NCBI GenBank assembly: GCA_038210135.1
Contig: JBBQWZ010000028.1
Location: 1 to 64,000 of the forward strand
Length of the DNA: 64,000 bases
Direction of reading: 5' to 3'
From: JBBQWZ01 sp038210135
GTDB lineage: Bacteria > Acidobacteriota > Terriglobia > Bryobacterales > Bryobacteraceae
The notes beneath the pieces were generated by a model, which worked only from the letters and a program-made list of their open reading frames with translations, ran no database searches and was not told the origin of the DNA. The position numbers and the translations under genes are program-made. Positions 41,159 through 51,411 of this stretch are shown one piece after another. Positions within the stretch are counted from its first letter, which is position 1, and each line of letters begins with the position of its first letter.

Positions 41159-42286
41159 TTGTTGGCGCATCTGCGGTTCGATGTCCGCCAGGCACGCGGC
41201 CGCCGTTATCCGGAGCCGGCGCATCCCTATCGCAACGATTTCCAGCGGGATCGCGATCGCATCGTGCATGCGCGCGCGTTCCGCCGCCTGGAAGACAAGA
41301 CCCAGGTATTCGCTCCCGGCTTGTCGGATCACTTTCGCAATCGGCTCACCCACACCATCGAAGTGGCGCAGATCGCGCGAACCGTGGCCGGCGTCCTCGA
41401 ACTGGATGTCGACCTCACGGAAGCGTTGGCTCTGGGCCACGACATCGGGCATCCTCCATTCGGGCATTCGGGCGAAATGGAACTGAATCGCCTAATGCAT
41501 GCGCACGGGTTGGGCTTCGATCACAATTTGCAGGCGCTGCGGCTGGTGGAATGGTTCGAGCAGCGATATGCGCGTTTTCCCGGGCTGAATCTGACCTTCG
41601 AAGTCCGGGAAGGGCTGGCCAAGCACTCGCGGGATTTCGAGCCGGGCGAGGTGCCGGAGCTGGATGCGTATTTGCCCGGCGTCCGGCCGCCGCTCGAAGC
41701 GCAGCTGATCGATCTTTGCGACGAGATCGCGTACAACACATCGGACCTCGACGACGGCTACGCGGCGGGGTTGATTTCGCTCGATGTGCTGAGCGCTGCG
41801 ATTCCGGTGGTAGGGAAGATGCGCGAAAACGTCGACGCGCAATTTCCGGGCGCCGGTGAGCATTTGAAGGTGCAAGAGATGGTCCGGGCGCTGGTCAATT
41901 GGATGGTCGGCGGGCTGATCGACGGTACGGTTGCGGCGGCGGGCGCGTCCGGGGTCCGGGATATGGAAGGCGTGCGGCTGGCTCCGCATCGGCTGGTGCA
42001 ATATACCCAACCGGTGGCGGTGGCGAGCAGGGCGATTAAAGATTTCCTGCGGCAGCAGGTCTATCAGAGCCAGCTAGTCGAAGACGAGCGGCGGTTTTCG
42101 ATCGACATGCTTTGTCACGTCTTCGAGGGCTTGCTGCGGTATCCGGAGATGCTTCCGGCGGATTACCGGGAACTGACTTCGGCGATGCCGCTGGCGCGCG
42201 CGGTGTGCGATTACGTGGCGGGAATGACGGACGGGTTTTTGATGCGGACGTGGGAACAGTTGCGAGCCGAGGGGCGATTAGAGTAA
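41159..42286 (+). CDS. dGTPase-like triphosphohydrolase
   Basis: A 375-aa HD-domain protein of the deoxyguanosinetriphosphate triphosphohydrolase family. The start of homology is PEPAHPYRNDFQRDRDRIVH and AFRRLEDKTQVF; the HD metal site is GHDIGHPPFGHSGE, and LVEWFEQRYARFPGLNLT follows. It cleaves dNTP to deoxynucleoside and triphosphate. The start is TTG (41159) by comparison with the family's MLA beginning; this is uncertain, and no ATG is suitably placed. Only 15 bases separate it from the YfgM-like gene. Confidence 0.88.
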   Translation: MLAHLRFDVRQARGRRYPEPAHPYRNDFQRDRDRIVHARAFRRLEDKTQVFAPGLSDHFRNRLTHTIEVAQIARTVAGVLELDVDLTEALALGHDIGHPPFGHSGEMELNRLMHAHGLGFDHNLQALRLVEWFEQRYARFPGLNLTFEVREGLAKHSRDFEPGEVPELDAYLPGVRPPLEAQLIDLCDEIAYNTSDLDDGYAAGLISLDVLSAAIPVVGKMRENVDAQFPGAGEHLKVQEMVRALVNWMVGGLIDGTVAAAGASGVRDMEGVRLAPHRLVQYTQPVAVASRAIKDFLRQQVYQSQLVEDERRFSIDMLCHVFEGLLRYPEMLPADYRELTSAMPLARAVCDYVAGMTDGFLMRTWEQLRAEGRLE

Positions 42287-42298
42287 CGTTCGGTCATT

Positions 42299-42997
42299 AT
42301 GTTTTGCACGCGGTGCGGGACCAACAGTCCGGAAGGCGCGATGTTCTGCTCCGGCTGCGGCGAGGCACTGCCGCGCGGCGGGGCGATTGAGAAGGGGTCT
42401 GGCGAGATTGCGGTTCCGGTGCTGGTTGGGCCTGGCACGGCGGTGCCTGTCCCTGTTTCTCCATCTCCCGTTTCTCCAGCTCCCGGAGGCGCGGCTTACG
42501 GGATGCCGCCTCCGGGATACTATCCGCCGGGACCTGCCCCGGTTCAATACGGCGGATTTTGGCTTCGGGTGGTTGCGTACTTCGTGGACACGCTGGTGCT
42601 GGCGCCGCTGGGCCTGATCGGCTTCGCAATCATGGGCGGCACTGTCCTCGCGAATCTGGCGAAGCTGACGAGCGGCGGCGAGCCGGATCCGGAACTCATC
42701 ATGAGCCTGATCGGCGCTTACGCTTTGACCATGGTCGTCGCGGTAGCCGGCAACTGGCTGTATCACGCGCTGATGGAAAGCTCGCGCCACGAAGGGACGC
42801 TGGGCAAGAAGGCGATGGGCCTCCGTGTCACGGACCTGAACGGAAACCGGCTTTCGTTCGGACGCGCGTCCGGGCGCTTCTTTGGCAAGATCATCACCGG
42901 GATGACGATGGGCATCGGCTTCGCGATGGCGGGATTCACGGAGCGCCGCCAGTGCCTGCACGATATGATCGCCGGCACGCTGGTTGTGAAAAAATAG
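42299..42997 (+). CDS. Zinc-ribbon/RDD membrane protein (copy 1)
   Basis: A 232-aa protein with an N-terminal zinc ribbon (CTRCGTNSPEGAMFCSGCG), a proline-rich linker of about 60 residues and an RDD domain with hydrophobic helices (FWLRVVAYFVDTLVLAPLGL, then FTMVVAVAGNWLYHALMESS-type segment and KAMGLRVTDLNGN). RDD proteins are membrane proteins of uncertain function. It is followed by a paralogue six bases on, and a third copy is at 61899. Confidence 0.85.
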   Translation: MFCTRCGTNSPEGAMFCSGCGEALPRGGAIEKGSGEIAVPVLVGPGTAVPVPVSPSPVSPAPGGAAYGMPPPGYYPPGPAPVQYGGFWLRVVAYFVDTLVLAPLGLIGFAIMGGTVLANLAKLTSGGEPDPELIMSLIGAYALTMVVAVAGNWLYHALMESSRHEGTLGKKAMGLRVTDLNGNRLSFGRASGRFFGKIITGMTMGIGFAMAGFTERRQCLHDMIAGTLVVKK

Positions 42998-43003
42998 GTC
43001 AAG

Positions 43004-43624
43004 ATGTACTGCTCGCGTTGCGGGGCGTTGAATCCGGAGCAGGGTCGATTCTGCATTGGCTGCGGCCAGGCGCTGATGCGCCAACCTGCTGCGCCTCCGC
43101 TTCCGTATGCAGCCTTCGGTCCAAGGCTATTGGCTCGCATCATCGACACGCTGGTGCTGTCGCCGCTGATGCTCGCTTGGGTTGGGCTGTTTGTGTGGGC
43201 CGTGCCGACCATTCTCGACCTGGTGAAGAAGCTGGATACCCCGGGTGCGGAGCCGGATCCGGAGAAGGTCCGCATAGTGATCCAGGCTCTGGTGCCGTTC
43301 GTCGCGGTTGGCGCGGCGCTGGTTCTGGTTACCTTGATTGGGAATTGGCTGTATCACGCCGCGCTCGAAAGTTCGGAGCGCAGAGGTACGGTCGGTAAGC
43401 GGATGATGGGGCTGGTCGTGACCGATCTCGAAGGAAAGCGGATCACGTTCGGGCGCGCTTCCGTGCGTTGGATTTGTATGACGCTGCTGACCAGCCAGAC
43501 GATGCTGATCGGCTACATCATGGTGGCCTTCACCCAAAAGAAGCAGACCCTGCACGACATGCTGGCCGAAACGTTGGTTCTGACGGAGAAACCGCCCGGA
43601 GGCGGCAAGCCGCCGGGTGCCTGA
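43004..43624 (+). CDS. Zinc-ribbon/RDD membrane protein (copy 2)
   Basis: A 206-aa paralogue of the gene directly upstream: zinc ribbon (CSRCGALNPEQGRFCIGCG), then an RDD domain (GPRLLARIIDTLVLSPLMLA; NWLYHAALESSERRGTVGKR; GLVVTDLEGKRITFGRAS). The proline-rich linker is much shorter than in copy 1. It begins six bases after copy 1, in the same orientation, so the two are probably co-transcribed and may form hetero-oligomers. Confidence 0.85.
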   Translation: MYCSRCGALNPEQGRFCIGCGQALMRQPAAPPLPYAAFGPRLLARIIDTLVLSPLMLAWVGLFVWAVPTILDLVKKLDTPGAEPDPEKVRIVIQALVPFVAVGAALVLVTLIGNWLYHAALESSERRGTVGKRMMGLVVTDLEGKRITFGRASVRWICMTLLTSQTMLIGYIMVAFTQKKQTLHDMLAETLVLTEKPPGGGKPPGA

Positions 43625-43643
43625 GCGAGGACCCGATTGATTA

Positions 43644-43675
43644 GTCCGCTCCCTTACGGTCGCGGTTCGGTGCTG
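43644..43675 (+). repeat. Dispersed 32-bp repeat, copy 2 (family C)
   Basis: Matches 27453-27484 at 29 of 32 positions. It lies just after the second RDD gene and about 90 bases before the candidate ATP synthase promoter. Confidence 0.55.
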
Positions 43676-43764
43676 CCCAAGCAGGGCGCGAATGAATGGC
43701 GAATCCGGAAGCCTGCTGAGATCGCCGAGGTCATTCCACCAGCGAAACTAGACATGTGCGCGCG

Positions 43765-43794
43765 TTGATTCCCGTTAGACGACTGTGCTAAATT
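43765..43794 (+). promoter_or_regulatory. Candidate promoter of ATP synthase operon
   Basis: TTGATT (43765-43770) and TAAATT (43789-43794) are separated by 18 bp, each matching the sigma-70 consensus at four of six positions. It precedes the first atp gene by 108 bases and is the best hit in the 278-bp upstream gap. Confidence 0.45.
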
Positions 43795-43802
43795 AACGGT
43801 TT

Positions 43803-43875
43803 CAGAGAGATTTGTTTAAGGTTCAATCGGCGCATCGCCAAGGGGTGGGATGCTCCGGTCTTTTCGGCCTCTCTG
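43803..43875 (+). promoter_or_regulatory. Structured 5' leader of ATP synthase operon
   Basis: CAGAGAG (43803-43809) and CTCTCTG (43869-43875) are perfectly complementary and enclose a small stem GGCG-CAT-CGCC (43829-43839). GGTTC (43820-43824) could also pair with GAACC (43896-43900), just before the start codon at 43903. No known leader family was recognised. Confidence 0.35.
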
Positions 43876-43902
43876 CAAAGCCAGTTCCCTTAACCGAACC
43901 AG

Positions 43903-44352
43903 ATGGAACAAACCCTCGCAGCACTCACTGGGATTCTGCTCAAAGCAGTACCGACGGTCATTTTTGTCGTAATTCTGCACTTTTACATCAAGGCGATGCT
44001 GTTCAAGCCTTTGGAGAAGGTGCTGGCGGAACGCGACGCGAAGACTTCGGGAGCCCGTGCCATCGCTGAAAAGGCGCTTGCGGCGGCGGAGAAGAAGACC
44101 GCGGAATACGAAGATTCGCTTCGCGCCGCCCGGGCGGAGGCGTTCAAAGAACAGGAAGCAGCCCGCAAGCAGTGGCTGGCGGACCAGGCTGGCCAGATTG
44201 CCGCAGCCCGCGCCCGCGCAGAAGCTCAGATCAAGAAGGCGCGGGAGGAGTTCGCGGCGGAATCCTCCGCAGCCAAGCAGGGTCTGGTTGAAACCAGCGC
44301 GCAACTGGCAGAGCAGATCGCCACGGCCGTGTTGGACAGAAAGCGCGTATGA
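43903..44352 (+). CDS. atpF: ATP synthase b subunit, first copy
   Basis: A 149-aa Fo b-type subunit. One N-terminal hydrophobic helix (AVPTVIFVVILHFYIKAMLF) is followed by a long charged coiled coil (KPLEKVLAERDAKTSGARAI through AAKQGLVETSAQLAEQI). It forms the peripheral stalk of F1Fo ATP synthase that holds the alpha3beta3 head. It is the first gene of the operon, and its end overlaps the second b-type gene by four bases. The a (atpB) and c (atpE) genes that normally precede it are absent here. Confidence 0.88.
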   Translation: MEQTLAALTGILLKAVPTVIFVVILHFYIKAMLFKPLEKVLAERDAKTSGARAIAEKALAAAEKKTAEYEDSLRAARAEAFKEQEAARKQWLADQAGQIAAARARAEAQIKKAREEFAAESSAAKQGLVETSAQLAEQIATAVLDRKRV

Positions 44353-44951
44353 AGAAATTAGCGCTGATTTTCATGCTTTCCTCCGTCGCGATTTTCGCGC
44401 AGGAGTCCGCCGAGAAGAAAGCAGTCGAGCACAAAGTCGGCGAAGAGCCGAAGACGGCTGAAGGCGATGGCAAGCCCGTCGAGGATTTCACGACCTGGAA
44501 ATGGGTCAATTTCTTCCTGCTGGCTGCGGGCCTTGGGTATTTGATCGGCAAGAGCGCTCCGAAGTTTTTCAAGGACCGCACGGATTCGATTCAGAAGGAC
44601 ATGGCGGAATCGGCCCGGGTTGCCGCGGACGCCGAAGCACGCGTGAAAGCGGTGGAGCTTCAGATTTCGAAGCTCGGGGAAGAGCTCGCGCGGATGAAAG
44701 CGGAAGTCCGCACCGATATGGCTCGCGAAAGCGAGCGTCTCCAGATAGACGGCACCAAGGCCATCGAGCGCATTTCGACCCATGCCGAACAAGAAGTCGA
44801 ATTAGCGGCCAAGGTCGAAATGCTCGGCTTGAAGCAATACGCCGCGCAGTTGGCGGTGGATCTGGCGGAGCAGCGCATCCGGGGCCGTTTGAATGGCGAG
44901 ACGCAGGGTCGTCTGATCGATTCCTTCGTTCAGGATTTGGGTAAGAACTAA
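44349..44951 (+). CDS. ATP synthase b subunit, second copy with signal sequence
   Basis: A 200-aa b-type subunit. It starts with a signal-like segment (MKKLALIFMLSSVAIFAQES), then a charged linker, a transmembrane helix (WKWVNFFLLAAGLGYLIGKS), and a coiled coil (FKDRTDSIQKDMAESARVAA and on). The extra N-terminal hydrophobic piece is unusual for b subunits and suggests either a cleaved leader or a second membrane pass. It overlaps atpF upstream (ATGA) and atpH downstream by one base. It would pair with the first b to form a heterodimeric stalk, as b/b' do in photosynthetic bacteria. Confidence 0.82.
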   Translation: MKKLALIFMLSSVAIFAQESAEKKAVEHKVGEEPKTAEGDGKPVEDFTTWKWVNFFLLAAGLGYLIGKSAPKFFKDRTDSIQKDMAESARVAADAEARVKAVELQISKLGEELARMKAEVRTDMARESERLQIDGTKAIERISTHAEQEVELAAKVEMLGLKQYAAQLAVDLAEQRIRGRLNGETQGRLIDSFVQDLGKN

Positions 44952-45508
44952 TGGGAATGGTCTCGGTAGTTTCGGCCCGATACGCCAACGCCCTGGTGGA
45001 TGTGGTGTTGAAGCCCGGTTCGGGTGTGGATCCGGATGCCTCGGTCGCTCAGATCAAAGAATTCGCAGCGGCATTCCGCGAGTTTGCGGCTTTGCGCAAT
45101 GTATTCCTTTCGCCGGCGATTTCGCCCGCGAAGAAGCGGGCCGTGGTCGGACGCCTTGCGGATCGCATGGGCGCATCGCGGCAGATCAAAAACTTCTTGT
45201 TTGTGTTAGTGGATCATCGGCGAATTGGAGACTTTCTCCAGATCGCTGAAGCGTACGAAACTCTGCTCGACGAGCAGCTTGGGTTTATACGCGCCGACGT
45301 GACTTCGGCGCAGGAATTGACGAATGCGCAGCGAACGGAACTCGAAGCGAAGCTGGCCGGGATGACCGGCAAGCAGACGCGTCCGCACTATAGCGTCGAT
45401 ACATCGCTGATCGGTGGCGTGATCGCCAAGGTCGGCTCGATGTCCTACGACGGATCGGTGCGAGGCGAGATCCAGAAGTTGCGCACACAGCTTGCAGCCA
45501 GCCGATAG
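44951..45508 (+). CDS. atpH: ATP synthase delta subunit
   Basis: A 185-aa F1 delta subunit. The N-terminal six-helix region begins with VVSARYANALVDVVL, and the C-terminal part includes RRIGDFLQIAEAYETLLDEQ (hinge region) and VDTSLIGGVIAKVGSMSYDG, the family's strongest signature. It links the head to the b-type stalk. It starts at the stop codon of the second b-type gene, and the alpha gene begins 19 bases on. Confidence 0.9.
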   Translation: MGMVSVVSARYANALVDVVLKPGSGVDPDASVAQIKEFAAAFREFAALRNVFLSPAISPAKKRAVVGRLADRMGASRQIKNFLFVLVDHRRIGDFLQIAEAYETLLDEQLGFIRADVTSAQELTNAQRTELEAKLAGMTGKQTRPHYSVDTSLIGGVIAKVGSMSYDGSVRGEIQKLRTQLAASR

Positions 45509-45527
45509 GGCTGCATAGGGGAACGAA

Positions 45528-47087
<1,560 letters not shown>

Positions 47088-47090
47088 ACC

Positions 47091-47951
47091 ATGCCGTCCT
47101 TGATTGATATCCGGCGGAGAATCCGCTCGGTCAAGAACACGCAGCAGATCACCAAGGCCATGAAAATGGTCGCGGCTGCGAAACTGCGCCGCGCGCAGGA
47201 TCGCGTGATCGCTGCGCGTCCGTACGCCGCGATGCTCAACAAGATCCTGGGCGACGTCGCCGCGGCAGCTGCCGGCAGCGATGCGGCGGAATCCAATCCC
47301 TTGCTGGCGCTTCGGCCGGAAAAGCGGATCCAGCTGATTCTCGTGACTAGCGATCGCGGATTGTCAGGGGCGTTCAATGCGAACCTGATCAAGGGCGCGA
47401 CAGCATTTCTGGCGGAGCATCCCGACGCCACGATCGAACTGGAAACGCTCGGCCGCAAAGGACGCGATTTCTTCAAGCGTTCGACGCGGACCATCACCGG
47501 CGAACTGATCGGCGTCGCGGAAAAGCCGACCATCCAGAACGCCCAGATCATTGCGCGCCGGGTGATCGAGCGCTACGCAAACGGCGAAATCGACGCGGTC
47601 TACCTGATCTTTAACGAATTCAAGAGCGTCCTTACACAGAAGTTGACCGAGGTCCGGGTACTGCCGGTCGAGCTTACCGAAGCTGCCGAACCGACCGACT
47701 ACATTTACGAACAGCCGCCCGCCGAATTGCTCGGAACGCTGTTGCCACGCTACATCGAGACGTCGCTGTATCGGGCGATGCTCGAAAACACCGCCGCGGC
47801 GTTCGCGGCGCAAATGACGGCCATGGACGCGGCATCGCGCAACGCCGGCGAAGTAATCGAAAAGTTGACTCTATATATGAATCGCGTGCGGCAAGCCAGC
47901 ATCACGCGCGAAATCATCGAAGTCGTAAGCGGCGCCGCCGCCCTCGACTAG
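47091..47951 (+). CDS. atpG: ATP synthase gamma subunit
   Basis: A 286-aa F1 gamma subunit, the central rotor shaft. The N-terminal IRRRIRSVKNTQQITKAMKM and the C-terminal ASRNAGEVIEKLTLYMNRVR QASITREI (split) are the conserved coiled-coil regions that enter the head, and LVTSDRGLSGAFNANLI is in the middle. It starts three bases after atpA. A 57-bp gap with a weak GC stem (47966-47991) separates it from the beta gene. Confidence 0.95.
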   Translation: MPSLIDIRRRIRSVKNTQQITKAMKMVAAAKLRRAQDRVIAARPYAAMLNKILGDVAAAAAGSDAAESNPLLALRPEKRIQLILVTSDRGLSGAFNANLIKGATAFLAEHPDATIELETLGRKGRDFFKRSTRTITGELIGVAEKPTIQNAQIIARRVIERYANGEIDAVYLIFNEFKSVLTQKLTEVRVLPVELTEAAEPTDYIYEQPPAELLGTLLPRYIETSLYRAMLENTAAAFAAQMTAMDAASRNAGEVIEKLTLYMNRVRQASITREIIEVVSGAAALD

Positions 47952-48008
47952 GAAAAAATCAGCAGGCGGCGGCCAGGGAATCGGGCGCCGCGCGACGAGA
48001 GGTTTTAA

Positions 48009-49457
48009 ATGACCGCAGCAACGATTGCAGGAAAAGTCATCCAGGTGGCCGGACCCGCGGTGGACATCGAGTTCCCCGAAGGCCAGATCCCCGATATCCG
48101 CACCGCCATCCGCATCACCAGCGAAGGCTTCAACGCGCCGACGCCCATCGACATTATCTGCGAAGTCGCGCAGCACATCGGCGAAAGCCGCGTGCGTACC
48201 ATCGCGCTGCAGCCGACCGAGGGCCTGGTCCGCGGGATGAAAGCGGTGAGCCTCGGACATCCGGTCATGGTGCCGGTCGGCCGCGAAACACTGGGCCGCA
48301 TTCTGAACGTCATCGGCGAGCCCGTCGACGAGATGGGTCCGGTGAACACCAAGCTGAAGTATCCGATTCACCGTCCGGCGCCGGGGTTCGACGAGCAATC
48401 GACCGAACTCCAAATGTTCGAGACGGGCATCAAGGTCATCGATCTTCTTGAGCCGTACCTCAAGGGCGGAAAGATCGGCCTGTTCGGCGGAGCCGGCGTC
48501 GGCAAGACCGTGGTCATCATGGAGCTGATCAACAACCTCGCGAAAGAGCACGGCGGCGTTTCGGTGTTCGCCGGCGTCGGAGAACGTACTCGCGAAGGCA
48601 ACGATCTCTGGCTCGAATTCCAGGAATCGGGCGTCATCGATCCGCACGATTTCACGAAATCTAAAGCCGCCCTAATCTACGGACAGATGACCGAGCCTCC
48701 AGGAGCCCGCCTCCGCGTCGGCCTCACCGGGCTGACCGTCGCCGAGTATTTCCGCGACGAAGAGAAGCAGGACGTGCTGCTGTTCATCGATAACGTGTTC
48801 CGCTTTACCCAGGCCGGTTCCGAAGTTTCGGCGCTGCTCGGACGCATGCCGTCCGCCGTCGGATACCAACCCAATCTCGCCACCGAGATGGGCGAAATGC
48901 AGGAGCGCATCACGTCGACGCGCAACGGTTCGATCACTTCGGTGCAGGCGATTTACGTACCTGCCGATGATTACACCGATCCGGCTCCGGCAACTACCTT
49001 CGCTCACCTCGATGCGACCACCAACCTTTCGCGCGACATCGCTGCGCTGGGTATCTATCCGGCGGTAGATCCGCTGGCTTCGTCTTCGCGTATTTTGGAC
49101 GCGCGCATCATCGGCGAAGAGCACTACAACGTCGCGCAGAAGGTGAAGCAGACGCTGCAGAAATACAAAGATCTGCAGGACATCATCGCGATTCTCGGTA
49201 TCGACGAGCTGTCTGAAGAAGACAAGCTGTCCGTCAACCGCGCGCGCCGCTTGCAGAACTTCCTCTCGCAGCCGTTCTTCGTTGCTGAACAGTTCACCGG
49301 CTTCAAGGGCAAGTACGTGAAGGTTGCGGACACCGTTCGCAGCTTCAAGGAAATCGTCGAAGGCAAACACGACGAAGTTCCGGTGCAGAACTTCTACATG
49401 AAGGGCTCGATTGAAGAAGTCCTCGAGTCATGGGAAGAGCAGAAGAAAAAAGGGTAA
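48009..49457 (+). CDS. atpD: ATP synthase beta subunit
   Basis: A 482-aa catalytic F1 subunit. Walker A is in GLFGGAGVGKTVVIMELI, the catalytic Glu in GVGERTREGNDLW, and Walker B in DVLLFIDNVFRFTQAGSEVS. Note the variant PSAVGYQPNLATEMG region, typical for the family. It makes ATP from ADP and phosphate in the cytosolic head. Its ATG follows GAGAGG. Confidence 0.97.
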   Translation: MTAATIAGKVIQVAGPAVDIEFPEGQIPDIRTAIRITSEGFNAPTPIDIICEVAQHIGESRVRTIALQPTEGLVRGMKAVSLGHPVMVPVGRETLGRILNVIGEPVDEMGPVNTKLKYPIHRPAPGFDEQSTELQMFETGIKVIDLLEPYLKGGKIGLFGGAGVGKTVVIMELINNLAKEHGGVSVFAGVGERTREGNDLWLEFQESGVIDPHDFTKSKAALIYGQMTEPPGARLRVGLTGLTVAEYFRDEEKQDVLLFIDNVFRFTQAGSEVSALLGRMPSAVGYQPNLATEMGEMQERITSTRNGSITSVQAIYVPADDYTDPAPATTFAHLDATTNLSRDIAALGIYPAVDPLASSSRILDARIIGEEHYNVAQKVKQTLQKYKDLQDIIAILGIDELSEEDKLSVNRARRLQNFLSQPFFVAEQFTGFKGKYVKVADTVRSFKEIVEGKHDEVPVQNFYMKGSIEEVLESWEEQKKKG

Positions 49458-49464
49458 CTGACAA

Positions 49465-49881
49465 GTGGCTTTCACGTTTGAACTCGAAGTCGCGACGCCT
49501 GAACGATCGCTCGTCAAAGAGCAGGTGGAAGAGGCACAGATCCCCTGCAAAGACGGCTACGTCGGGGTCCTGCCGGAGCACGCCGCGCTGCTGTCGGAAC
49601 TCGGGTACGGTGCGCTAACGTATCGTACCGGCGGCCGAACGGAAGTCCTGGCGGTCCACGGCGGGTATCTGCAAATTCAGAACAACGTCGTCCGCGTTCT
49701 TTCGGACGTCGCGGAACCGGCCCACGAAATCAACCTCACGCGCGCGCAGGAATCTCTGCGCAAAGCGAAAGCGGAGATGATCGATTCGGTCGGCATCGAT
49801 ATCGCCTCCGCGCTCAGCGCCGTCCTGCGCGCCGAGGCGCGCATCAGCGCCGCGGAAGCGGCGGCGAAGAAATCCTCGTAA
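49465..49881 (+). CDS. atpC: ATP synthase epsilon subunit
   Basis: A 138-aa F1 epsilon subunit. The beta-sandwich domain shows LEVATPERSLVKEQVEEAQI and GYVGVLPEHAALLSELGYG, and the C-terminal helices (EINLTRAQESLRKAKAEM) are present. It links the rotor to the c ring and regulates ATP hydrolysis. A GTG start at 49465 lies seven bases after the beta stop. It is the last gene of the operon and convergent with the di-haem oxidoreductase gene. Confidence 0.93.
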   Translation: MAFTFELEVATPERSLVKEQVEEAQIPCKDGYVGVLPEHAALLSELGYGALTYRTGGRTEVLAVHGGYLQIQNNVVRVLSDVAEPAHEINLTRAQESLRKAKAEMIDSVGIDIASALSAVLRAEARISAAEAAAKKSS

Positions 49882-49896
49882 GGGCTGCGGCCGCTG

Positions 49897-51063
49897 TCAG
49901 AGCGACCGCAGGAACGCCATCAGCCACGAGCGATCTCCAGCGGACAGTTCTCCGAATCGCCTGACCACTCCCGTTGCTTCTCCCCCATGGCGCAAAATCG
50001 CCGCATCGACGGTCGCCGCGGTGCCGTCGTGAAGCAGCGGCCTTCGGAATCGCAGACCCCATAACGGAGCTGTGCGAATCTCCTGCTCGGTCGCCGCTGC
50101 TTGCGGAATTCCGTCGCCCGTGCCAACGTCGTGCAGCAGCAGGTCGGAAAAGAGCGCAACCTGCTTACGATCGAAGACCGGGTTCTTGCTGGTCCCCGTC
50201 AGCAGCACCGGAGTATGGCAGGAAGCGCATCCAATCGACTGGAAAATCACATCGCCCGCGCGAACGGCGTCGTCGATGAAGCCCCGCTCCGGAGGCGCAA
50301 GGAAGCGCATGAAGACTTCGAAGCGATCGATTCCTCGCAGGCCGGTCCGGCGGTCGCGCACGTCTTCGATTCCGGTTCGCGGACCCGCGCATAGCTTCAG
50401 TTGGGCGGGTGTGAGTCCCAGCGCGACTTCATCCGGAAACAGGTCGTTGGTGATGCCCATTTCATTCCGGTAGGCATCTCCCGCGAACGAGAGCAGCGTC
50501 GCCTGCTGCGCCTTCCAGCCGAATCGTCCAATGCGTTCGCGGCCGGAAGCCACGTCCACGATGCGCGCGGCGCGCCCGCGGATTCCGTCGCCATTCCGAT
50601 CGCCGGGATCTTCAAGGGCCAGGATCGTCTCGTCCGGAATGGCCTCGATCAATCCGGCGCCGAACAGCGGCGTGGGCGCCCGTCGCGCGATTACATTCGC
50701 CTCCGGCGGAATCTGTACCTGACAGCGGTGGTCCGGGATCGAGAACAGGTGATAGAGGGTGCCACCATTCAGTTCGTGAAACTTTCCGTCTTCGTCGCGA
50801 TAGCCGCCGCGGATTTCGGTCATCGCGCTGACTCCGCCGACCGACGGAATCGAATGACAGACGGCGCAACTGGTGCCGTTGAACGCGGGACCTAAGCCGT
50901 CGTCGGCGGATTCGACCGACTTGAAGTCGGCGAGGCCGATTCGAAACAACTCGAGTTCCGTGGCGCTGATTCCGGCGAGCGGTCCGCCAGGGATATTTAC
51001 CGGGGTCGATTGGCCGCTCAAGAGGAGCGCACAAAGCAGACACGAACTCAACCACCGCCGCAT
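49897..51063 (-). CDS. Di-haem oxidoreductase-like cytochrome c (DUF1111)
   Basis: A 388-aa exported c-type cytochrome. It has a signal peptide (MRRWLSSCLLCALLLSGQ) and two haem-binding motifs: CAVCH (residues 66-70) and CASCH (279-283). The body fits the di-haem oxidoreductase (DUF1111, DHOR) family: FNGTSCAVCHSIPSVGG, then APTPLFGAGLIEAIPDE, and the closing TAPLWGLRFRRPLLHDGTA. Such proteins transfer electrons in the periplasm. It overlaps the CuA protein gene upstream on the minus strand, so the two and the porin-like gene form one transcript. Confidence 0.88.
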   Translation of the reverse strand: MRRWLSSCLLCALLLSGQSTPVNIPGGPLAGISATELELFRIGLADFKSVESADDGLGPAFNGTSCAVCHSIPSVGGVSAMTEIRGGYRDEDGKFHELNGGTLYHLFSIPDHRCQVQIPPEANVIARRAPTPLFGAGLIEAIPDETILALEDPGDRNGDGIRGRAARIVDVASGRERIGRFGWKAQQATLLSFAGDAYRNEMGITNDLFPDEVALGLTPAQLKLCAGPRTGIEDVRDRRTGLRGIDRFEVFMRFLAPPERGFIDDAVRAGDVIFQSIGCASCHTPVLLTGTSKNPVFDRKQVALFSDLLLHDVGTGDGIPQAAATEQEIRTAPLWGLRFRRPLLHDGTAATVDAAILRHGGEATGVVRRFGELSAGDRSWLMAFLRSL

Positions 51064-51410
51064 CACTTCACCTCGATGTAGCCGCGCATCAGGTTGTGCC
51101 CCGCTCCACACGGACGCGAGCATTCAAAGACGAAACGGCCTTTTTCTTTGGCGATGAATCGCACTTTCGCATCACCGCGTCCTCCAGGCGGAATCGCGAT
51201 GTCGATCCCGGTCCCGGCGATCTTGAAGCCGTGATCGGTGTCGTCACTCGTCAGGACGAACTCGATCAATTGACCCTGCTTCACGGTGACTTTCGACGGG
51301 TTGAAGGCGAAGCGCTCCGCCGTGATCGTGATGACGCGATCCGGCTTACGTTCGGCGTCCTGCGCGACGGCCAACGTCGTCATCGTGACCAGCAAGAAAA
51401 TGAGCTTCAT
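51063..51410 (-). CDS. CuA-type cupredoxin (COX2-like)
   Basis: A 115-aa exported copper protein. A signal peptide (MKLIFLLVTMTTLAVAQ) precedes one cupredoxin domain. The ligand set fits a binuclear CuA centre: His60 (DTDHGFKI), Cys97, Cys101, His105 and Met108 in FECSRPCGAGHNLMRGYIEV, the CxxxCxxxHxxM motif of cytochrome oxidase subunit II and nitrous oxide reductase. It lacks the transmembrane helices of a full subunit II. It would shuttle electrons to the linked di-haem cytochrome. Start at 51410 fits the signal peptide. Confidence 0.85.
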   Translation of the reverse strand: MKLIFLLVTMTTLAVAQDAERKPDRVITITAERFAFNPSKVTVKQGQLIEFVLTSDDTDHGFKIAGTGIDIAIPPGGRGDAKVRFIAKEKGRFVFECSRPCGAGHNLMRGYIEVK

Positions 51411-51411
51411 C

